Positions 35,121 to 46,703 are shown, counted from the first letter of the stretch. The stretch: DNA of 58,000 nt from Adiantum capillus-veneris (GCA_014529385.2 CM043945.1:146179741-146237740), one strand, 5' to 3'. Program-made: numbers and translations. The notes: generated by a model not told the origin, from the letters alone.

Positions 35121-35640
35121 ACTCTCTTGTGTCTCTCGTGCAATCCCCGTCCACTCCTCTTCTTGGAATGATAGGAAAGTGTCAAAGGACCTTTGCAGCG
35201 ATAAATTTTCCTTGTGTGTCCTCTCTATACCTGTTTGATCCACAATTGGAACCCTGTTCCAAATTACATACTCATTGCAAAAAAGTATACAATCATTAGG
35301 ACATGCTTGTATTTTGTGATAATCCAAGCCCCAATTAGTAAGAATCTTTCTAGTGGCTGGACGGGTAGGGACCACATGACTTCTGGAAAGATTTGCTCGT
35401 TAAGCAGTCTGTTGCTACATGAACACGTCAACCCCTTGATCAAATTATTAAATTGTAGCTTGCACTTTATCATGATTAGGATACAATGTATTTACGTGAA
35501 AAGCTCTGTGATGGAGGTGTCAGACCGATAGACTACAAATTAAGCATTGCCAAAGCAGTACGGAGAACTGAGATTTTGTACCATTGTAAAGCGGCATACG
35601 TGCAAGAGTTTGCATCATCTCACCCTCTTTATCGTTGCTA
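35121..35640 (-). pseudogene. TNP2 N-terminal-half remnant in CACTA-B
   Basis: The minus strand contains the leader-proximal TNP2 exon end (about 35,520-35,640), an intron, and the 'LTNWGLDYHKIQACPNDCILFCNEYV' block (35,280-35,350), then 'RTHKENLSLQRSFDTFLSF'. The equivalent text is in CACTA-A (5,400-5,590) and CACTA-C (56,800-56,980). At about 35,160 the frame passes directly into TNPA-like sequence, so the rest of TNP2 and the start of the second gene have been deleted. Confidence 0.75.
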
Positions 35641-36535
35641 TCATAACCTAACATAACCTAACATTTTACGTACAACCTATAATGTAAACCTAACCTAATA
35701 GAACTTATAACCTAAACGTAACCTAACATAACCTATAACCTAATCTAACCTATAACCTAAACATAAACTATAATCTAAACCTAACCTATAACCTACCCTA
35801 ATCGAAGTTCGAATGCGTTTTTTGAAATACACGAGTCTTTTCTGAAGTCCATTTGCGTTTTTTATATTATTTGTTGCTAGCTCTAATGCACCCTATAATT
35901 ACCTAACCTAATTTATAACTTAAACCTAACATATAATTTAATCTAACTTAATCTATAACATAACCTAACTTAAAACCTAAACCTAACCTAACTAAAGTCC
36001 GTTCACGTTTTTTGAAGTACATGAGTCATTTTCGAAGTTCGTTTACGTTTTTTTCACTATTTATCGCTAGCTCTAACCTAACCTATAACCTAACCTACAA
36101 CCTAAACCTAATCTAACTTAATAACATAACTTAGCGTAATGTATAACTTATAACCTAACATATAGCATATACCCTAACCTAACCTAATCTATAACTTAAA
36201 CCTAACCTATAAGATAATCTAATCTAACCTATAACATGATCTAACCTATAACTTAACTTAAAACCTAAACCTAACCTATAACCTAACCTAACCAAAGTCC
36301 GTTCGCGTTTTCTGAAGTACGCGAGTCATTTTCGAAGTTCATGAGTAGCGTTTTTTTCACTATTTTTCGGTAGCTCTAACATAACTTATAACTTAAACCT
36401 AATCTAACATAATTTAACCTAACCTATAACCTAACCTAACCTATTGTATAACCTATAACTTAACATATAACCTATACCCTAACCTAACCTATAACCTAAA
36501 CCTAAACCTAACCAAAACCTATAACCTAAACCTCA
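35641..36535 (-). repeat. CCTAACCTATAACCTAA array with interspersed leader motifs
   Basis: A long degenerate array (complement TTAGGTTATAGGTTAGG). It is interrupted three times (about 35,810, 35,995 and 36,295) by an 80-bp block carrying 'gaagt.cg', 'gcgttttttgaagtac', 'gagtcattttcgaagtt' and 'gctagctctaa'. The block is the complement of the CACTA-A/C leader motif. The same simple repeat occurs in CACTA-C. Confidence 0.8.
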
Positions 36536-36760
36536 TCAATCGTATGATGATGATGAGATGGTAGCGTAATTTCAAAACAAAATTTCTCCATAGCATTATT
36601 TCAAAACAAAATTTCTCCAAGCATAATTTCAAAACAAAATTTTTCCATCGCATAATTTCAAAACAAAATTTTTTCAAAGTATAATTTCAAAACAAAATTG
36701 CATAAAAGTTTAAAGCATTGAAAGCGTAATGAATGAAATTTTATTTTGTCAATATACAAT
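36536..36760 (-). repeat. 27-30 bp tandem repeat
   Basis: The unit 'gcataatttcaaaacaaaatttctcca' recurs five or six times between about 36,565 and 36,700. Confidence 0.8.
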
Positions 36761-37259
36761 ATAATTTTAAATTAAATAAAAATGCATAAAACTTTCGAGC
36801 ACTCACATGCGACCTATTTGAGCAAAAAAGGGTCTTAAAATTGTCTTCAAACCTATAAAAACACACACATACACTATATTAAACACACATACACACAAAC
36901 CTAGAAGAAAACTTGAAAAGAATCGCATCTTGATGCTAAGGAGTAGTCCACAAGCAAGAATCTCACCTCCAGTAACTCGTTGGGCAACAGATTTGCAGCA
37001 GGTGAGGAGGAGGAGGACAAGAGAAGGGGTGGAAAATGAGGGAAATGCGTAGGGAAAGACCCGTGAATTCGTTTTTTGTAGGGTCCGCCGGTAGAGGCCT
37101 CAATAGAGACGTCGGAAAAAACTTCGGTACAGGCGTCGAAAATTCAAAAATTAATTTTTTAAAAAAGTTGATCTCCCTCCAGATTTATCTACACATATAC
37201 CGATGCCCGTCATTGACGCCGATAATTTGACGTCGGAATTCAAACGTGCTCTTGTAGTG

Positions 37260-37414
37260 TACGCAACTTGGCAACTCCCTTCATTTATGAGCATAAACAT
37301 GAAAATTTTATTTTGGAGGGGACCTCCTTTTCTAGACTGACACATGTCATAGTGGGATTTTCTTTGCCATGGTGCTAGCTCTATCATTCGTCTCTCCAAG
37401 AGCTCTATTGTTAT
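37260..37414. other. Short spacer between CACTA-B and CACTA-2
   Basis: 155 bp with no recognised feature apart from the TAT triplet at 37,412-37,414, which is the target duplication of CACTA-2. Confidence 0.5.
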
Positions 37415-37429
37415 CACTATAACATATGC

Positions 37430-37660
37430 GCGGTATTATTGCTCACATTACCGCAAAAAAACAAAAAAACTTGAAACATGAAAATTCTCGTATGCGGAAA
37501 ATACTGCGGCAAAGTTTGCGGTAATGGTCTAGAGATAACTTCCGCGGTAATGGCTGCGGCAATATTTCCACGAACATTACCGCGCCTTTTGCTGCACAGA
37601 TACCCGCAAACATTACCGCGATGGAGTTATCGCGAGCATTACCACGGCAAGATTTATTAT
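37430..37660 (+). repeat. CACTA-2 left subterminal repeats
   Basis: About ten copies of GCGGTAATG or CATTACCGC and variants. Presumed binding sites of the element's own second protein, by analogy with En/Spm. Confidence 0.8.
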
Positions 37661-37915
37661 AAAAAAACAGATGACCATTTGGAATATTGTCCTTTGAGGG
37701 ACCATCCAAAAGGTCATCTATTTTTTTATTTATTTTAGTTATTTTACAAAATTATTATTAATTACAACAAAATATCACAATTGGACAATACATTGAGCCA
37801 AAAAATTATAGGTATTGCATTTACATAAAGGGCAAAAAAAGCCCGCGTGTACAAAATAGAGTATGGTCATGTGGGATAGGGCAAACGGGGCCCGCGTATA
37901 CAAAATAGAGGATTC

Positions 37916-39394
37916 TCATGGGGGAGTTGGCGGCATTTCACGTGGAACTCCTTGACTCTGCAAAATCATAAAGAAGAAACAATTAACACTTTGTTATTTA
38001 ATATTTGATATAAAATCAACAATTTGATTATTTAGATAAGATTAAACTTACATGTTGCAGACTTCTGCACGGATTTTCAAACTCCTCTCGAGAGATCATT
38101 TGATTTTCAAACAACCAACACCAAGTTTGATACTCGGTATGGTTCTCTCTATATCTCTGCACATCTCTGGTCGGGCGACTCATGGTAATGTTATACTGAC
38201 AAAAAATAGCAACCAATTAACTAAATGAAAAACATTAGATTTTTTACAATAAAACTAATATTTTTACTTACATATTTGTCTTTCCAAGCCGTTTTTCCTC
38301 CCGAACCATAATGCATAGGAGCCTGATGGGATCTGGCCTCAACTTAACGCGTATACATCCTCACACCCGTTGCCCTTTCGTCCTCTTTCTCGCCCATAGC
38401 GGTCTCCCACTCCACATCATGGACATTTCCTGGCCGATAGCTATGCTGTGGAGACTCCATTGTCTTCTTTGCCGCTCTCCTCACACTAGATTTTTTGTTC
38501 TTTAGAAATGTTTGACATGTTCTTGCAACCATTTCCTTGAGAATTGTTGCCCCTCAGGGTTGGGGAAACTCATGTGCATGGTTGTCTCTATATATGTGAG
38601 GTTGTAGGGATCTTGTTGATCAAATTTGCAAAAACAATTGATATATGTGGAGTGGATTAATTGGTTGACGTGTGTGCGGAATCTCCTACCCTGCGCTATC
38701 CCGAGATCCACCATACCTCCTCTATGAACCTGGTAGTATAACCCGCGAACATCTGGTGAAGGCATGTCATGGTCCTCATCTTCTGCTGGAGCAGGGAGCG
38801 GTGACTGTGGAGGAGAATCTATAGTACTCCCCTCCCCCCAAAACAACAACTAGCTCCACTCCCTCGTCGAGATCAACCGGCGCTAGCGCGCGAGCTACCC
38901 TGACGATGACTGCCAGAAGAGCGCCGACGTGAATCTGGGACAGAAGGTGGGATAGGTGATGGATAGGTGGACGCCCGTGGCGTCGCACCCAACGGAGTCG
39001 GACCTTGGGGCGTTGGACCCTGTGAAGGAAAAGTTGAACCTGGAGCTGTAGCTGGAAAACTCTGCAGGTATGGAGTGCCACCAGTCAGAGTAGAGACCTG
39101 TGATAATCCAAAAGATGCTAGCTGTGCCAGTGAATAGCGCTGCATAAGGGTCTGCTGTGAACCTAACCACTCAGCTCGAAGACGCAATGCCCTCTCCACA
39201 TCTGGATCGGTCACAAGTATGGCAATGGACCCACCTAGAGCGACGTCCCGAAACCAGCCGAACCCTGATGATGACTGCTGAGGCGACGGCTGTGAATGAT
39301 AGGCCGAGAGAGCGTCGGGATATGACATCCCGTCTGCCATGAAATCCTCAATGCTACGAAAGCGTGGTGTGGAAGAAGAAGACATGGTCTGCAT
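37916..39394 (-). pseudogene. TNPA-like second gene of CACTA-2, divergent orientation
   Basis: The minus strand from an ATG at 39,394 (MQTMSSSSTPRFRSIEDFMA) encodes a Ser/Gln/Pro-rich N-terminus with TPQGPTPLGATP repeats, as in the CACTA-1 homologue. After a frameshift near 38,860 comes the core (MPSPDVRGLYYQVHRGGM, then NQLIHSTYINCFCKF; 38,600-38,760) and after another near 38,515 'TFLKNKKSSVRRAAKKTME'. A TAA near 38,344 is followed by in-frame coding up to a donor near 38,270. Further exons are about 38,050-38,190 (MSRPTRDVQRYRENHTEYQ, FENQMISREEFENP) and 37,916-37,957 (SQGVPREMPPTPP, stop TGA at 37,916). It is broken but recognisable, and is placed head-to-head with TNP2. Confidence 0.75.
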
Positions 39395-39779
39395 TTATTA
39401 CGACGAAGATTAAACTAAGTTATAAAATTTGAATATATGATTAAAAGTTTACACATTGATTTTTTTCAAACATTGGATTCTCTATAGTATCCAATGTTGA
39501 AAGAATCCAATGTGGAAAGAATCCAATGTGTGTCTACAACCTATAAAAGAGTCTTGCAAAGCCTTGAGTGCTAATAAGATATTAGTGTGTGTATTGACTA
39601 ATAAGAGATTATTGTGTTTATGATTAGTGTGACCGATTGCGTGATCACTTGGACGGTCATTGGGGCCTAATACGTCACCTACGACTTAATCATGGAGGTA
39701 TGCATGTTTCTGTTTTTGTGTTGATTGTTGTTTAATTTAACATAAGTAGTGTGTGTTTTAGTGTTGTCTTGTTTAATTG

Positions 39780-40770
39780 GCTTGTGCACACACTAATTAG
39801 TGTGTGTTAACATACACTAATTAGTGTGTGCATTGAATTGTGCACACACTAATTAGTGTGTGTTAACATACACTAATTAGTGTGTGCATTGGCTTGTGTA
39901 ATTGGCTTGTGCACACACTAATTAGTGTGTGCATTGGCTTGTGTAATTGGCTTCTGCACACACTAATTAGTGTGTTTTAACATACACTAATTAGTGTGTG
40001 CATTAGATTGTGCACACACTAATTAGTGTGTGTTAACATACACTAATTAGTGTGTGCATTGGCTTGTGTAATTGGCTTGTGCACACACTAATTAGTGTGT
40101 GCATTGGCTTGTGTAATTGGACTATGCATTGGCCAATTCCATTGGTCAATGCACACACTAATCACACACTAAATAGTGTGTGTATTGGCCAATCCAATTG
40201 GCTTGTACACACACTAACCACACACTAAATAATATGTGTATTGGCCAATCCAATTGACCAATGCACACACTAATCCCAAACTAATGCACACACTAATTAG
40301 TGTGTGAATTGGCCAATCCCATTGACCAATGCACACACTAATCACACACTAATTAGTGTGTACATTGACCAATCACATTGGCCAATGCACACACTAATCA
40401 CACACAAATTAGTGTGTGTTAATGAGCACTAATTAGTGTATGAATTGGCCAATCCCATTGACCAATGCACACATTAATCACGCACTAATTGTGTACATTG
40501 ACCAATCACACTGGCCAATGCACACACTAATCACACACAAATTAGTGTGTGTTAATGAGCACTAACTAGTGTGTGAATTGGCCAATCCCATTGACCAATG
40601 CACACACTAATAACGCACTAATTAGTGTGTGCATTGACCAATCACATTGGCCAATGCACACACTAATAACACACTAATTAGTGTGTGCATTGACCAATCA
40701 CATTGGCCAATGCACACACTAATCACACACTAATTAGTGTGTGTTAACACACACTAGTTAGTGTGTGCAT
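39780..40770. repeat. Palindromic array CACACACTAATTAGTGTGTG with ATTGGCCAAT
   Basis: About 1 kb of interspersed perfect or near-perfect palindromes. The 20-bp unit CACACACTAATTAGTGTGTG (and half-site variants) recurs more than fifteen times. The first half has 'cattggcttgtgtaattggcttgt' spacers. From about 40,130 onward the spacers contain inverted CCAAT boxes (ATTGGCCAAT, CCAATCACATTGG) in units of about 65-75 bp. It occupies the intergenic space between the two divergent CACTA-2 genes. Confidence 0.9.
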
Positions 40771-40954
40771 GGCCAATCCCAAATTTAATATATTAGGTTA
40801 TGCAAGTAATAAATTTAACAAATTTGACAAATCTAACAAGTTTAGATTTTGCAAGTAACTAATAATTAACAAATTTAAGTTTTGGTGTGTCTTTACTTAC
40901 ACTAATTAGTGTGTGTAAAGAACACATGCACTAATTAGTGTATAAAGAGCCTAC

Positions 40955-41065
40955 ATGTGCACTAATTAGTGTGTGTGTGTATGCATGTGTGTGCATGCGT
41001 GTGTATGAGTGTATGCATGTGTGTATGCGTGTGTATGAGTGTATGCATGTGTGTATGCGTGTGAA
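40955..41065. repeat. Degenerate TG/TATGCATGTG repeat
   Basis: Units of 'gtgtatgcatgtgtgtatgc' about 16-32 bp long, next to the palindromic array. Confidence 0.85.
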
Positions 41066-41289
41066 AAACTCAAAAAACATAACAACAGAACTTACATGGA
41101 ATTGAAGCGCTTGTTGGGAGAGGGTAGGAGAGTGGAAGAGTAGAGATGGTGGAGAGTAGAAGAGTAGAGATGGAGGAAGAGCTCAAGGTTGTGAGGTTCG
41201 CGCTCTTGGCTTCTGTGGAGAAGACGATGAAATTCGAATTTTAGAGCTTTGATCTTCGCGGGGCACGCGGGTGCCCCTATTTATTAAAA

Positions 41290-41400
41290 AAATTGAAATT
41301 TGATTTTCCGCTCCTATTACCACGAGTATTACCGCGTGGCTTACCGCCGCGTCTATTACCGCAACGCAAATTCGGGCCATATAAACAGATGGCCACGTTC
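41290..41400 (+). repeat. Internal copy of CACTA-2 subterminal repeats
   Basis: Carries 'attaccacgagtattaccgcg', 'taccgccgcg' and 'attaccgca' followed by 'aaacagatggcc'. This is the same order as the true left end, where the repeats lead into 'aaacagatgacc' at 37,667. It lies 200 bp upstream of TNP2. Confidence 0.7.
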
Positions 41401-41602
41401 TGACATTATTACTATTGATCCTAAAAATCTATTGGTACTATGTTTTTTATAAAATATATATAAAATGAAAGTATTCCTAGTACTTTGAAAATGACATTTT
41501 TACCTAAAAGTTTAATTTTTACTTTTTACTGATATTTTAGTAACATTCTTTGGTAATTTGATTTTAATTAGTGTATATAATTGATTAATGTAGGTTGCTT
41601 GA

Positions 41603-44600
41603 GATGATTTTGGCCCGTCCACTGAACCGGATAGATCACGGTGGTTGGCCAAGCGATTACTATGCCCATGCATGCGGTGCAAATGCGCCATTGCTCGACT
41701 TCGACGGATATGCTTGAGCCATGTAGAAGATTATGGCTATATATGGGACGATCCTCGCAAGCGTGCACGGATGGAAACAAACGATCCGCGAATTGTAGCG
41801 GCTATTGACGTCACTCCTCATTGGCGTGTGGTTGGTGGAGGAGGGGAAAGGAGGGTGGAAGAGCACATGCGCCAAGAATCCATTAGAGAGGGAGGAAGCA
41901 CATCAAATCAGCCAAGTACTGCTGCTCCCTCTTATCCGAGTGACCACATCCCATCTCCTTACGTGGATGCAAAAGACGACCATTTGCATAGAATGGTTGA
42001 GGATCTCTTTGCACGAGAGGAGCGGCATGAACCAGAGTGCGCATGCGAAGAAGCTTCTGAGCGAACGAGGAGTGAGCTACTCGATTCGGCATACACCGCA
42101 CTATATGATAGATGCTCTTACTCCATTTTAAGGGCATCTCTCGAAGTCCTTAACCTTTAGGCGATGTTTGGATGGAGCAATGCTAGTGTCGACGCACTTT
42201 TGAGGTATGTATACAGATTGTGAAGGATGCTTGTGGAGTGCATAAATTAGCTTCTAATGTACTTTCTTCTTGTGATAGATTGCTAGGAAAGATGCTGCCA
42301 GCTGGCAATCACATGCCAGAGAACAGACGAAAAGCCCGCGAAGTGGTGACTGCATTAGGGATGGATTATGATCGCATTCATGCTTGGGTGAACGATTGTG
42401 TGCTCTTTCGTAATGAGCATGCCGATTGTGACACATGTCCATTGTGCGGGGAGCCTAGGTTCAAAGAAGGAATGTAGATCAACAGAATTCCACGTAAAGT
42501 TTTGAGGAATTTTCCACTCATCCCTCGCATCCAACACATGTTTAGATCGAAGGGTACAAGCGAGCTTTTGAGTTAGCATGCAAAACATTGCTTCATAGAT
42601 GGTATTATGAGAGTGCCAGTTGACTCACCAGCATGGAAGCACATAGAGGACACATGGCCAGAGTTCAGGGATGAGCCTCGTCACTTGAGGATTGGGTTAG
42701 CTAGTGATGGAGTGAATCCATTTGGGCACCGCTCTACTTCATGGAGCACTTGGCCGGTGGTTGTTGTAAACTACAATATTCTGCCTTGGGAGGCAACAAA
42801 AAAGGGAAACATTTTACTATCACTTCTCATTCCAGGAAAGCACAAGGTAAAAAACATGGATGTATATCTGCAGCCTCTTATTGATGAGCTTCAAGAACTA
42901 TGGAGAGGCATAGATGTCATTGACATTTCACGGCCACCACGAGACCGCAAAGCCGTCATCAAGTGCATCCTCATGTGGACCATGCATGATTACCCACGAT
43001 TTGGAGAGGTATTTGGTAAGTATGCACATGTTAATTGTACTTTTTGCTTTAGGTTTATCGTCTCATGTGTAACGTTTGTTTACCTCTTGGTAGGATTGGC
43101 AACATCTGGACATAGTGCGTGTCCCACTTGTGGCCCTTCCCTTGTGACAGAGAGACCTCCTCTTCTTGGGAAGGTGATCTATCCCAACAACCATCGTTTC
43201 CTACCTCCTTCACATCGTAGATATGCTCCCCCTATCAATGGAGTGCATTCGTTCCATTGGAACATGGCTGATTGGGCGAAGCATTGGGAGGAGCATCATG
43301 GTACCTCACCGCCTCCCAATGGGTTGCCAAAGGGTATGTCGAGGTACTCAATCTTCTTGTCGCTCCCCTATTGGGCTTCGTTGAAAATTCAGCACTTATT
43401 GGATCCTATGCATGCATTCAAAAATGTTGGGCAAGCTATATGGGATCACATAATTGGCAAGAAGGATTCATTGGGTGCTAGGGAAGATTTAAGATCCATT
43501 AGACGTCTCCCCCCTTCAGCCACGCCCCGCATGGGGGAGCGGGGAAAGATGATTCTTCCAAAATCACCGTGGATAATGTCAAAGGCAGACCAAGAGCGGA
43601 CAAAGCAAGTTATTTCATCCATCAGAACTCCAACGGGATATATGCGGTCACTCAAAGGTGCTTTCACAAAAACCAAAAAGGGTGGCTCCACTCAATTGTA
43701 TGGATTGAAATCCCATGATTGGCATAAAATCCTTCAGGTAAGAGTAGAACAGTTTGTGGTGTCTATGTGTCCTTATATATAGGTTGACATTCACTAAGAT
43801 GTTTTATTGCTTGTAGTTTGTACTTCCCATAACTATTAGTGGTTATGGGGACACTAAGGTGAAGGCTGCAATATTCAAAGTGGGTTAGATTGTGAGGTAA
43901 TGGGTTTTTCTCAAGTACTATATTATGTTGTGCATGAATGAACTTTTGAATTTTTTTTCATCTACTATATAACGTTTGCCCTGTAGATTTGTGAGCTCCA
44001 AGGAGATAGAAGTAGAAGCCATACCAGTAGCCCATCAGCTCGCAGTAGAGGCAGTGTGTGCTATTGAGGATGAATTCCCACGTACAATCCTTTTAGCCAA
44101 ATACACCTATTGCTTCACCTTGTTGAGGAGATTGCCATTTGTGGGGTGGTTCACTCTAGATGGATGTTCTTCTTGGAGAGATTCCTGAAGACTTTAAAGG
44201 ATTTTGTTAGATTGGGGTCACAACCGGAGGTATGCAAAATAAATACAATATAGATAGCATTTATACGCTATGGAGTTACTAATAAAAATATGTGGTTTTA
44301 ATGTTTTCAGGCGAGCATGGCAGAAGGTTGGGTGGTGCAAGAGGCATTTGTGTATGTCTCACAGTATCTCATCACAGTGGATCCATCATTGCCTCGTCTG
44401 TGGAGTGAAGAAGAGGATCCTAGGAAGCACTCAACCATTCCCAATGGAAAAGGCTCACTCTTGGTCATGGATAGAGAGTTTCATGCCATCGTCAACAACT
44501 ACTCTTTACTCAATGCCACTATCATGACCAAATGGGTCAATATGTACTTGGAAGCCCGCGCAGCTAGAGAAAGGGATGGAGATGCATGGAAGAGTTCCCA

Positions 44601-45571
44601 TGGAGGTAGACATGCACCTCCTTTTCCGAAAGAGCTTGCAAAATATCCTGACTTGATTCAAGTAGAGTGGATCCATAATGCCATGACCAATGCCAAAGCA
44701 CAAGGAGAACAAATAAGCCCTAAAAAATGGGAGTATGCGCGAAGATGCTTGCGCAAGGTGAGTGTGTATATGTTATGTATGCATGTATGCAAATCACTTA
44801 ATGAAATGCGATGTAACCTCTTATGCATTGTGATTGTAGGGTCTCATTTTCAACTCCATTTGGTCCGAAGGCCGACATTTTTGCACCCGCAAGATAGATG
44901 AGCGTCGGACCACTAATGATTGTGGCGTGATGGGAAACTTTGACACAACAACATATGAGGTCAGATATTGTGGTACTATAGAGAGAATAATCAAAGTGGA
45001 TTTCAAATCTTTTCACAAATTCCTCTTTGAGTGTCGATGGTTTGCGGGTGAGGTCAAAAGACATGAAAATGGGCTCATTATGATGGATTCCACCCAATTC
45101 CATCGGGGAAAAACTGACAACTTGGTGTATCCTAGTAGTTGCGAGCAGGTAATTTAGGCTATGTGCAATTAACTTAAATTAAAAATTTAAGTTGTGTATA
45201 TCAGCTTATTCTTAGTGTGTGACGTACAGGTCTTTTATGTGCCATATATATATCAAAGAAGACTTTGGTATGTCATTCCAGTCACGCCGCGGGGTAGATC
45301 TATCTTTGCAGAGACGGACATTGACCCAGTAATTGATCCCATCATACCATCACCACAAGATGCAGAGGAAGATGTAGTAGAAGTTGAAGAAGGTCAGCCA
45401 AGCCTTGCAAATAGTCATCTTGAGGAGGAGGAAGAGGGAGAAAGCGATGATGATTCTATAGGAGGTGATGGAGAGGAGGAAGAATCTCTAAATTTGTTTA
45501 TTGATTTGAATACTATGGGTCTAAATATGGATCCTAGTGCTTGTAGAGATCTTATACAAGATGAGAATTAA
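41603..45571 (+). pseudogene. TNP2-type transposase pseudogene of CACTA-2, eight exons
   Basis: Same Transposase_21 family as CACTA-1. The coding frame is open from 41,603 (DDFGPSTEPDRSRW) but its in-phase ATG is lost; an ATG at 41,604 is in another frame. Exons inferred are 41,603-42,204, 42,279-43,015, 43,094-43,737, 43,817-43,896, 43,987-44,229, 44,311-44,757, 44,840-45,148 and 45,230-45,571. Blocks include LLCPCMRCKCA, CPLCGEPR, ASDGVNPFGHRSTSW, 'LLDPMHAFKNVG', 'GLKSHDWHKILQ' and an acidic C-terminus. Nonsense codons lie at 42,158, 42,475, 42,574 and near 43,884, and there is a frameshift near 44,100. One intron (43,897-43,986) is absent from CACTA-1. Inactive. Confidence 0.88.
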
Positions 45572-45799
45572 TAAAACTCTCTATTCTTTCACTTGGTGTA
45601 GTATATGATTAATTTGCAAATGTTTTGTTATGTGCTTATGAATAGTATTTGTAATGGTTTTGTTGTGAGTTCAATGATTTATGTATAGAATTTTTAGAGT
45701 GAAAGAGAGATTAAGTGAAGTGAGCAAGCATTCTGGAGAGTGTAGGAGTTGTATTGGATTTAAATGGAAACCCGCGGGAGAGGGAGAGGGAAGGGGGTC

Positions 45800-45968
45800 C
45801 AGCCTATCTTAGCGGTAATGTGAGCGACAATAATCGCAGAAATTTACGCGGTAATATTTGCAGTAAAGTGCCGTTTAAGCATCAAAAGGATTCTCTCTCC
45901 TCATTTTGAATTCCTCTCTCTTGTTTTGCGGTAATGGCCCGTGGTAAACACCACGATCTCTCATAGTG
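45800..45968 (+). repeat. CACTA-2 right subterminal repeats and terminus
   Basis: GCGGTAATG, CGGTAATAT and GGTAATGGC copies, ending in 'ggtaaacaccacgatctctcatagtg'. Confidence 0.8.
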
Positions 45969-46521
45969 TATGAGACTGGATATATACATCATTGTTTTTT
46001 TTTTTGAAATAGTTAGATACCATAAGAGTATCGCAAGTATGAAGAAACATTAGAATTTGCGTATATAGTTGAACTAAAAGATCGACCATCCTTGCAAGTG
46101 GATCAAAAGAAACATGTTATGTAACATTGTTTAAGGGATTGAAATCCACTTGAAGTGAGCACATTCACTTGCTAAAGTTTTCCTCCAGACATGTTGAGCA
46201 TATCTTGCAATCTTTAATCATTGAACTCCAAGAGACAACACTCTGTCTTATCAAGACCTTTGTGCTTTCATAGGGACAACCACATTGTAGTCTGTAGATA
46301 CATGTGGAGCAAAGAACTCTACCATTTTCTTTCAAGATTCTTTATCTAGCAATGTTATTGAGGAAATCATCGGGCATAGTAACACAGCTCTTCAAGAGTT
46401 GCTTGCATTCAGAGAGGCCCTCTATTTGCATCCATTGAAAACATCCCAATCCACAACCTATCGCATTGCTTGTTCCAAAAGTATGAGATTTACATAGATA
46501 CGAGCAATAAGATAAGATGGA
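45969..46521. other. No gene seen upstream of the WD40 gene
   Basis: About 550 bp with no domain or repeat recognised. It is the presumed distal promoter region of the WD40 gene, now next to CACTA-2. Confidence 0.4.
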
Positions 46522-46703
46522 ACTAGATATTAAAATCAAGATAATTCAATGACTCAAATAGATAATAAAACCATAAATGGATTTGTGAAGCTAACAGTAT
46601 TTGACCATTTGACATGCTAACGAGGCCGACTTATGAAGGTTGAATTTTGAAAGGCGGCTCAACCTGGAATGACAACGTACGCGATAACAGTCTTATTCTA
46701 AAG
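46522..46703 (+). promoter_or_regulatory. WD40 gene proximal promoter / 5' UTR, duplicated at 33,312
   Basis: Sequence immediately before the ATG at 46,704. The block is conserved with 33,312-33,499. No clear TATA box was seen. Confidence 0.5.

Larger units (their letters stand above)
33812..37259 (-). mobile_element. CACTA-B: internally deleted CACTA element
   Basis: On the minus strand the 5' terminus CACTACAAGAG (at 37,259) and about 160 bp of subterminal sequence match CACTA-A and CACTA-C. The other end starts CACTATAAC at 33,812, followed by 'accggtaggtaccgtcgg' and 'accgacgc' subterminal motifs (33,910-34,060). The flanking triplets TAT and TAC differ by one base, so the pairing of ends is probable rather than certain. 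Inside are fused remnants of TNP2 and the TNPA-like gene plus two satellite-like arrays. It is a non-autonomous deletion derivative. Confidence 0.7.
37415..45968 (+). mobile_element. CACTA-2: full-length CACTA element with divergent genes, 8,554 bp
   Basis: The termini CACTATAACATAT (37,415) and, complemented, CACTATGAGAGAT (ending 45,968) match at 10 of 13 positions and are flanked by TAT on both sides (37,412-37,414 and 45,969-45,971). Subterminal GCGGTAAT/ATTACCGC repeats occur at both ends. A TNPA-like gene (37,916-39,394) lies on the minus strand and a TNP2 pseudogene (41,603-45,571) on the plus strand, separated by a palindromic repeat block. CACTA-1 instead carries both genes in tandem. 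Confidence 0.93.

Noticed and set aside
2752-37259. One giant CACTA element bounded by the inverted termini at 2,752 and 37,259
   Set aside because: The flanking triplets differ (ATA against TAC), and the interval contains independent complete elements. The inner sequences show two separate elements of one family instead.
39780-40770. CRISPR-like pattern of regular palindromic repeats with spacers
   Set aside because: The 'spacers' are themselves repeated, spacing is irregular, there are no cas genes, and the block lies inside a plant CACTA element.
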